DNA of 64,000 bases, from contig OY997645.1 in NCBI GenBank assembly GCA_963921795.1, forward strand, positions 15,710,352 through 15,774,351, in the 5' to 3' direction. A program made the translations under genes and the position numbers. This DNA comes from Nannobrachium achirus. Its lineage: Eukaryota > Chordata > Actinopteri > Myctophiformes > Myctophidae. A model generated the notes under the pieces. The model searched no databases. It was not told where the DNA came from and saw only the letters and a program-made list of their open reading frames with translations. Of the stretch, positions 56,753 to 64,000 are shown piece by piece; the stretch's first letter is position 1, and each line of letters begins with the position of its first letter.

Positions 56753-57256
56753 CAGGGGTCTTCAACAGGGGGTCCGGGACCCCTAGGGGGTCCTTAGAGT
56801 TACTACAGGGGGGCTGCCAAATCCTTGTGTGATAGGATAATTATTTTAAATTAACAACTTGAACCCTCGTGTCCCTATTCCGAGGAGAACTTTAGCCAAA
56901 AATAGCAGATCTACAAGCTCTCAACGCCTTGCGCTGCGAGGCGTTGAAAGCTTTTAGGTCAGCTATTTTTGGCAAATAGGTTTGGTGTAGAGGTAAAAAA
57001 AAAAAGAGCAGACCAAGTACCGAGTGAAAGATCAAGTTTACAAAATATCGTCGATTTAAGTGCTTAAATGTCAGAAAATACACATTAACATGAATCCAAC
57101 ATAGACTGATGACAGTGCTGTCAAACAAGTCTATGAATCTATCTATGAAACCGATGAAAATCTGCATCACACATTTATACAATATGTAGAGAGGGTCCCT
57201 GCTGTATCTCTCTCTCAGCTAAGGGGTCCTTGGCTTGAAAAGGTTAAAGACCCCTG
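56753..57256. mobile_element. hAT element, CAGGGGTCTTCAAC family
   Basis: Perfect 8-bp duplications GGCTAATT flank it at 56745-56752 and 57257-57264. Both ends are intact (CAGGGGTCTTCAAC and TTAAAGACCCCTG). Palindrome copy at 56894-56973. Confidence 0.9.
56894..56973. repeat. Palindrome module with TCAACG change on both arms
   Basis: GCCAAAAATAGC/GCTATTTTTGGC outside; the left arm has TCTCAACGCC and the right GGCGTTGAAAG, sharing TCAACG where most copies have ACAACG. Confidence 0.88.
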
Positions 57257-57687
57257 GGCTAATTTATGTAAACATAATGGCTACAACGTGAGACTCTGTT
57301 TGACATGTGAGCTTTCTATCCCCCGCTCTCCTGCCTGTCTCATCATACATCAATCAGAAAAGGCCTGAACGTGGGCACAACTAGTTTAATTACTTTCCAC
57401 CGCTGATTGGATTTAAATCAGAAATGTGTTTTTCCTGTGGTCTGATAAGCCAGTGGTTTGGAGCCCCCCCATCAACATTTAGTGTTACCAGTGAAAATGA
57501 TGGATCACCAATATTCAACCTGCCATGTGGCGACCATTCAAAACGGGCCATTATAGGTCTAATGGTACCCTATGAAATGAAATCCCCACGTGTAAAGCTG
57601 TTTGAGCCAGAGTCAGTGTAGCCTATACACTACAGTATATATTCTGGCAGCGTTTGTTGATTATTAAACTGAACTTGCAATACAGCA

Positions 57688-57955
57688 TATTGTCGCAGCC
57701 GTCGGGCAGAAGTATGTATGTCCATATTTCTGACCTTGTTGATCTTCTATTTTTGCTTAAATAATCATTTAAAAAAAAGATGAAAAAGTGATTAAGTCTG
57801 TTTGTGGATTCATACATAGTTATTTAACCAATGAAAAATGTTATACCAACTGCATTGGAGCCATTGGAACAAAGTTTTTTATTTTATTTTTTTCATTTCC
57901 TGAAAAGTTATCATTTTGGACATACAAGCTTTCCACCCGACACCGAGGATAAGGT
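57688..57955. mobile_element. TIR element, CGTCGTTGTCGGGTGGAAA family, old copy
   Basis: Left ATTGTCGCAGCCGTCGGGCA and right CTTTCCACCCGACACCGAGG are inverted ends, with ATGTATGTCC and GGACATACAAG just inside. Only half of the palindrome survives (GTTGATCTTCTATTTTTGC). Confidence 0.65.
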
Positions 57956-58101
57956 TGAGCCACAGTCAGTGTAGCCATACATACTGTATGTGTGCTGGCA
58001 GCATTCGTTGATTATTAACTTGAACCCCAGCGTCCACATTCTGAGGGGAACATAAGCCTAACATAGCATATTATTATATTTGATTAGATTTGGTGTAGAA
58101 G

Positions 58102-58486
58102 CAGTGGAGTCAGTTCAGAAAAAGCTAAGGTATGGCAACATGACTGGTGTCTTGCACGCATGCCTTCTCGCACGTGCAAGACACCAGTCATGTTGCCGTA
58201 CCTTAGCAGCAGGCACGATACAATTATTTTAAGAAGTACATTTTCGTTTTTCTCCCCGTTTCTACAGTTTCTTGGGCTGGATATGGCAGCCTGGAAGTGC
58301 AGCTAAACATGTTAGTAAACGTGCCACAATTAACAATAATGCATTGCACCTGGTGCAGCTGACCTGCGGAACCTGGGAATATACCATTTTGTCAAGATGG
58401 GGAGAATAAAAGTGTGGACAATATAATTACCCCGGACCCAGGGTATGGCAGCTGCATACCCCTGCCATACCCAAGTGACGCCCCTG
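58102..58486. mobile_element. hAT element, CAGNGGNGTCA family, with 35-bp hairpin
   Basis: Ends CAGTGGAGTCAGTTCAG and AAGTGACGCCCCTG are flanked by the perfect duplication TGTAGAAG (58094-58101 and 58487-58494). A hairpin lies at 58124-58207. Same family as 61205-61757, with which it shares GCTGACCTGCGGAACCTGGG (here) in inverted orientation. Confidence 0.9.
58124..58207. repeat. Inverted repeat, 35-bp arms, one mismatch
   Basis: Arms 58124-58158 and 58173-58207 (outer GCTAAGGTATGGCAACATGA) with a 14-bp spacer, inside the hAT at 58102-58486. Confidence 0.92.
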
Positions 58487-58734
58487 TGTAGAAGAAGCGG
58501 TCCAAGTGCAGCAGGGCCAGCTCGGTTCCAGTTCACTAAGTTTAAAATGAACTTGCAGCGTAGCTATACAGCAATATTATTACTTACCAAAAAAGAAACA
58601 TGGGTGACAGTCTCATCAGCTTGACATGCAAGGAGCCTGACACTTCTTTCATCTAATCAACACTCAGTCAGGATGCATGTGCAGCACGTGTGATAACACC
58701 AGGGCCTTTCAGTAGCCCGGGGCGACATCTGTAG

Positions 58735-58922
58735 AATCGTCGCTGTCGGCTGGAAACCTAATATGTCCAAAACTGTTACTTTTTACTTTTTCAAATAAAA
58801 AAATTGCAAAAGTAGCAGAACGTGTCGCAAAGCGACGCGTTTCAAGCTTGTGGATCTACTACTTTTGATGTTTTTGTGTGTCGCTCTAGTATGATCAAGT
58901 AGGACGTTCAATTATATATTAT
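58735..58922. mobile_element. TIR element, CGTCGTTGTCGGGTGGAAA family, truncated
   Basis: It starts TCGTCGCTGTCGGCTGGAAA. It has a variant palindrome at 58806-58868 and lacks the right terminus, being followed at once by the next copy in the same orientation. Confidence 0.7.
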
Positions 58923-59195
58923 ATATCGTCGTTGTCGGGTGAAAACCTTGTATGTCCATAACCGTTCGTTTTGCATTTATCACTTTAAAAATGATTTAAA
59001 CTAGTGAAAACAGCCGTCAGCCGATCTATAAGCACTCAACGCCTCGCACCGCGAGGCGTTGAGTGCTTGTAGATCTGCTGTTTTCACTACTTTTGTGCGA
59101 CGCCCTTGTATGATGAAGCAGGGCTTTGCTTCACAAAAAAACATACAAATACATACAAAGTGAATATGAAGATAAGTGGTTTCTGCCCGACAGCA
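58923..59195. mobile_element. TIR element, CGTCGTTGTCGGGTGGAAA family
   Basis: Left end ATCGTCGTTGTCGGGTGAAA and right end GGTTTCTGCCCGACAGC, with the palindrome at 59001-59090 in the centre. Directly follows a second, shorter member (58735-58922). Confidence 0.8.
59001..59090. repeat. Palindrome module, GCACTCAAC variant
   Basis: AAGCACTCAACGCCTCGC and GCGAGGCGTTGAGTGCTT are exact inverses and differ together from the sister copy at 46033-46108. A short duplication (CAGCCGTCAGCCG) breaks the left outer arm. Confidence 0.92.
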
Positions 59196-59599
59196 TAGCA
59201 AGGAGATGGTGTCTCCAACCCCCCCAATGCGTGGGTGCACAACTGAGGCCCATTGGCGCATGTGAATTTCATCCTCCCATTAACGCTGCATAATTCTACA
59301 TCTATAATTCCTCCAACCTACTCTCCGACGATGTCACCTCTTCTAAGATTCTCACATTCTCCCGCTAACAGAACAAAAAACATAGACAACTACACAACGA
59401 CACTCTCCGACTTTTTCATGTCAGGGACTCCCAAATTAAAATGTATTTGGCCGTGAACCTCTATTTGAAAGCATTTGATGCCAGGGACCCCATCGCAATG
59501 TTTGTGTAGTTAAAATGTTTAAAAACTGACTACAGAGATATTGTGTTCCAAATTGTGTGAGGTTTGGACACATTCTGTAGGACTAGCATATATGAGATA

Positions 59600-60180
59600 T
59601 TTCATTCAAAACGGGGCACTCCTGCTAACTTTGGAAGCCAATAAGGATGGAATATGGAAAACCGGACAGATCTGTCTTGATCACACTATAGACATGATTG
59701 TGTGCTGATTTTCTTGATGTTTGGACAACATCTGTATTAGTAATCTGGTGATGCTATAACGTATAACAGACTGATTTGACAAAAGTGGGGCAGAGGTTAA
59801 ACTCTGGTCTCCAGGGAGTGTGCATGCACCGTTTCACACTGATCTTTCCAACAGTATCGGTGATTAGCTGCTCACAGATAGACTGCAATCATGGCAGGAG
59901 GAAATTATTTTATGGCATGGCCTTTTAGAGGTATGTCCACTGGTGTATTTGGTCTGATTGGGTCATACTTTTTGAAATATAACGCCCAAGAATGAAATCA
60001 AGCCATTCTGATGAAGAAAATACCTTCGTGACCACGTACTGTAGGAGTGGCAATCACTTTCTGGCAGGATGAAAGCTGCTTTTTATGGTATATAATGGCC
60101 TTTTACTGGTATATTGGTGTGATTTGCCCATGATAATAGAAATAGAACCCTCAACAATGAAATCATGTCATTTTGAGGCA
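59600..60180. other. Intron D, no clear feature
   Basis: AT-rich sequence with two related strings (CTTTTTATGGTATATAATGG and AATTATTTTATGGCATGGCC) that hint at a decayed repeat. Confidence 0.35.
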
Positions 60181-60308
60181 ATGTCCTACTTTGTTGTACA
60201 AGAGAGTTGCACAAAAGTAGCAAAAATAGCCAATCTGCAAGCCCACAACGCGTTGCAATATGACGCTTTGTGAGGTGATTATATATATTTTAATAAAAGT
60301 CAAACTGG

Positions 60309-60831
60309 TTAAAGCTATACTGTGTAACTGTTTTAATAAAACAAATCTTAAAATTGTCCTAACTATTAAATCGCTAAAGTTTTAGAACACCCACTCCGTT
60401 AATTTCAGCCCCAAAAGCCTTTTCTTATTATGTTTTCTACTGAGCCATGTGGCCGTGAGGGGGGTTGCATTTCCCGGCAAAATTACGTCATCTGCATCAT
60501 TCCGTATACGTGTCTCCCAGATCATACACTACCGGCCAATCACAGCTTGGAGCATACACTGCCGGCCAATCACAGCGCGTCTTGCTGTCTTCTCAGGAAG
60601 TAGCTTGCCTCAACATAACAACAGCATTTACTCTGGTGAAGGAGTCCGTTCTCCTGAACGCCTGATCGGAGAGGGATGCGAGACGCCTCTACAGATGCGT
60701 CTCGGCGAGGTGGACTCGGTGGGCTGAAGGCCCGGTCTGCAGCGAAAAACGGCCCGAAAAAAGCAGACGCGACCGCGGTTTGCTATACCGCTACTGACCA
60801 CTAGTTGAGCAACTTACACAGTATAGCTTTA
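60309..60831. mobile_element. TTAA-flanked MITE with promoter-like core, diverged
   Basis: Ends TTAAAGCTATACTGTGTAAC and ACACAGTATAGCTTTA. It has two CCGGCCAATCACAGC repeats and TTACGTCATC. The short frame of the other two copies is disrupted here. Confidence 0.85.
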
Positions 60832-61204
60832 TGTCTGTGGCCTTTATAAATATTGAACCAATGAAAAGTATTATCAAGAGCTTGTGACAAAAACAAAAGT
60901 GTATTCCAATCTATCCATTGGAACACAGGTTATTTCCCCCCATTTCCTGACTAAAAAGGGTTTCAGTCAGACATACAAGGTTTCCTCCCAACAGCAATGA
61001 TATAGCATATACTGTACAGCAGCAAGCTGTGTGTGTATGGACTGAACCATATTCCCCTCTTCCTCCCCACAGGCCAAGAAGAAGAAGAAGAAATATAAAT
61101 GAACCTGTACTCAATCAACCATGCCTGGTTGACTAAGGGTAAAAATAGAATAAAATGTGCAACAACAAACTCAACAGTCGATTTGACACAAACAAACTTG
61201 ACTA

Positions 61205-61757
61205 CAGGGGCGTCAATTGGGTGTGGCAGGGATATGCAGCTGCCATACCCTGGGTCCAGGGGGGGGAATAAAAGTTACTTTTAATTAAATATAAATCCAT
61301 GAATGTCTCTTTGTCTATCTGCGCTGGTCATTATGTTGTTAAATTACAGTAAAATAACTACAAATGTAAAATTTAACAAAATGGTCACTTTAACAAGGTA
61401 TTATAATTATATTCTCTACACTTGTATTCTCCCCAGCTTGACAAAATGGTATAGTCCCAGGTTCCGCAGGTCAGCTGCACAGGTGCAATGCATTATTGTT
61501 AATTGTGGCACGTTTACTAACATAGAAACCTGTGTAAAAAACAGACAAAACTCGTTATTTTTTTTCCAGACACATTGTGAAAATAGCCAATCTACCGTAC
61601 ATGCTCACAAGTCACAACGCCTCGCAGCGCAAGGCGTTGTGAGCATGTAGATCTGCTATTTTCACAATAGAACCGTGTTATACAAAATGTAATGCCTCTT
61701 TTCCATGAGGACTCCCATCTTTGCCATACCCTAGCTTTTGCTGAACTGACGCCACTG
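61205..61757. mobile_element. hAT element, CAGNGGNGTCA family, with palindrome module
   Basis: Ends CAGGGGCGTCAATTGG and TGAACTGACGCCACTG are flanked by the perfect duplication CTTGACTA (61197-61204 and 61758-61765). It carries the palindrome at 61574-61667, which its relative at 58102-58486 lacks. Confidence 0.9.
61574..61667. repeat. Palindrome module, CATGCTCAC variant
   Basis: ATTGTGAAAATAGC/GCTATTTTCACAAT outside; CATGCTCAC and GTGAGCATG inside carry the same A-to-T-type change on both arms. The left arm has a small insertion. Confidence 0.9.
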
Positions 61758-61769
61758 CTTGACTAGACT

Positions 61770-63295
61770 CTGCTGCCGCTGCGGGCAGCGGTGCAGCACG
61801 TTGCAGCAGGGTTCTCTCCTTGACTCTCTTCCCCAGTAGCAGCGTCCCTGGGCTGGGTTGTGCAGCCGTTGACTGTCCCAGTTATTTCATGTGTGCACCT
61901 GGAAATACAGATTGATGTACTGTAGGTCTCAAGCTGCTGTAATACTGAAGCAAGCTTGAGTATAGGTTGCACTGATCACCTGACGGGCTTTATTTAGTGG
62001 TTATGGTTAACCTGAACTCATTTCATAATATGTGACTTATCTTGAACACGCAAACGTCATTTGATGTGCATTATTACCATTAAGTCAGGTCAGTTAGTCA
62101 GGTCTGTCTGTCTGTCTGTAAACATTTGTTTGATTGAATCACTTACAGATCATCTAAGCAGCACATGATGAACAATGTTGTGCAGCTATTCCTTCCTCAT
62201 CAAGCACAATAACTATGGCGGCGTATTAGTGCGAAAAAACAAACTCTGTTGGGAGCAGGGCAATTTTCTGACATTAAACTAAAATGTCGGATAATTCTAA
62301 CTTAAAAGAAATCACAGAATTGCGACATTAATGTGAGAGATTTCTGAGAAAAATCGACCAAATTTCGGACTACTTAAGCTCACAGATTTTCCACATTAAT
62401 CTTGCAAATGTGCGTGTTATAAACACACACATTTCTGATGAAATAAACTCAGAAATGTAGGCTATATTTAAGGAGGAGTATTCGTATCACTTTGTTTGGA
62501 TCATAGCCTAAACATTCGAAAGAATTAGTCGTACAATAACAACATTATGGTTCTTATTCAATTCAATTCAATTCAATTCAATACAATACAATACAATACA
62601 ATACAATACAATACAATTTAGCTTTATTGGCATGAAAAGCATACACTTATATGAGAAGTGTCAAATAAAAACTGAAATGATGATAATTAAAAAGGGAATA
62701 AAATGTGTGTAAACAGGGCTGTGTCACATTGCAATTTAGAAAAACCCTATCTTACATAACCACAACAATGTTAATTTGCTCTTAGGAATAGTTATATAAT
62801 ATGTAGGCAAGGTTAGCTTGATATAAAGCTTTTGAAGTAAATAGCAGCACTTTTTCAAGGTTTTGCTGTCACTTTGTGTAGAACATTTAAGACGAATGGC
62901 AGCAATTAGAATCGCAATTATTCATTATTTGAATAATTGGAAAGCTCGCCTCCAAATTCTAAATGTCTTTAAAAGTTATTGCTCTGTTCGTGTACAGCAG
63001 TTCTATGTAGAGGTCACCTCGGTGCAGATACGTGTAGTGCAGGAATACACTTCATGATTCGTAGACCTTAAGGTGGTTGTATTCCATTGGACATTGGACA
63101 TACTGTACAGTACTTGTCCTTCCCCTGAAAAGGCTTGTGTGTAGAGCTGGCCATGAATGAACACAGACTAGGCAAGTACAGTAGATGACATCTGGTTCAT
63201 TGTCTTGTCCCTGACCGTGGTTCATGGTGACTGAGAGAGCAGCACGACACTATCCATCTTAGGTGTATGAAACTGCACTATACAGTATGTGTGAC
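61770..63295. other. Intron D, mostly unrecognised
   Basis: Apart from the pentanucleotide tract at 62549 I see nothing definite. At 63299 TTAAAGGTCCATGAAAC may start another TTAA MITE whose far end I could not place. Confidence 0.4.
62549..62617. repeat. (ATTCA)n then (ATACA)n tract
   Basis: Two pentanucleotide blocks followed by TTTAGCTTTATTGGCATGA, a string often found at LINE 3' ends in antisense orientation. Confidence 0.9.
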
Positions 63296-63927
63296 TACTT
63301 AAAGGTCCATGAAACACAAAATCACTTTTTCTATAAATATATATTATATCAATGAGTCACTTGTGATAGGGAGCAGTGATATGGTTCAATTTGCCCATAG
63401 GGTTGGGGATTCAGAGCTTTCTGCTGTCACTGTAGCTATTTCTGTGTACTTCCAGTTTCTAGGTCAAAAAGAAATCTTTGGCGCCACTCATTAAATATTA
63501 GCTATCACTGTTCTATTGTGTAATGTGACGTAGGCATATCTAATTAATATTAACGTTTGTTTAACATAGAGTTGTATCAAGGGGGGGCGTGGTTTCATTC
63601 TGCCCTCGTTGTGTTGTTCAGAGCATAGACTGTAGAGCTGTGTCGCAGTGGGTCACTTGTTGCCATTTGTATTTCGGGAACACATTTTAAAACCAGCCAT
63701 TGGAGGTGTAAAAACAAAAGTATAAAGCTTCGGCAACTCCATGTTCTATAACCAGGTAAAATGGGCAAGTATTTTACAAACAAGCTGTCTGAGCTTTTAT
63801 CCATGGACTAACTTTCTCCAGCTCTGGACTGTTTACCACGGAACCGAAGAAGAAGGGACGCTAAGCTATCGCTGATAGCTATTTTCTGTGTAGTGTGTGC
63901 GCGCACACACACACAACGTCCACACAC

Positions 63928-63998
63928 GAAAAATAGCAGATCTACAAGCTCACAACGCGTAGCGAAACCGACGCGTTGTGAGCTTGTATATCAGCTAC
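63928..63998. repeat. Palindrome module at the window edge
   Basis: AAAAATAGCAGATCTACAAG, CTCACAACGCG and CGCGTTGTGAGCTTGTATAT. It may continue past the window. Confidence 0.88.
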
Positions 63999-64000
63999 GT

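Noticed and set aside
61058-61101. Acceptor-like tract followed by a Lys-rich terminal exon (AKKKKKKYK, stop)
   Set aside because: CCTCTTCCTCCCCACAG looks like an acceptor, but the lysine run is a short AAG repeat and contactin-5 has no such end. No upstream exon would join to it.

Overview
The window is vertebrate, almost certainly teleost, genomic DNA. It is AT-rich and intron-dominated, full of microsatellites, and packed with fish-type DNA transposons: hAT elements with 8-bp target duplications, and TTAA-flanked MITEs. The only host gene I can support is a contactin on the + strand. Four coding exons (3512-3706, 18304-18427, 19702-19877, 49169-49264) join in phase. They encode the N-terminal spacer, the whole first Ig domain and the start of the second Ig domain of a contactin-5 (CNTN5) orthologue. 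The signal-peptide exon(s) lie upstream of the window and the rest of Ig2 lies downstream. Everything else is intron: intron A is 14.6 kb, intron B 1.3 kb, intron C 29.3 kb, and intron D runs off the end.

Intron A (3707-18303) holds a hAT element with a 104-bp-armed inverted repeat, several GTGGAAAAAGTACT-type hATs, a TTAA MITE carrying a promoter-like core, and a CArG-box repeat cluster. Intron B contains a 520-bp fold-back MITE. Intron C (19878-49168) has a CTGT tract right after the donor, a composite hAT nest at 19987-21195, several (CT)n/(GA)n/(CA)n tracts, and a GC-rich TIR-bounded island at 26924-27433. Its main feature is a Russian-doll insertion at 34070-37771: a hAT split by a second hAT, split by a tRNA-derived SINE, split by a LINE whose reverse-transcriptase frame is open for 589 codons. 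Intron D (49265-64000) has a miniature LTR element (TRIM) with a tRNA-like segment in each LTR, an unrecognised first-exon-like ORF behind a CRE, and more hAT copies.

The most unusual signal is a roughly 70-90-bp palindrome with arms like GATCTACAAGCTCACAACGC. By eye it recurs about 25 times with both arms and another 15-20 times as halves or decayed copies. It sits inside at least five otherwise unrelated transposon families. Individual copies carry private changes that appear in both arms together, and the symmetry runs on into flanks that differ from family to family. This looks like a palindromic module that spreads between transposons and keeps its arms matched. I do not recognise it as a described element.

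All calls rest on reading the sequence and on remembered family features. No database search or alignment program was run, and element ends without a stated target duplication are approximate.
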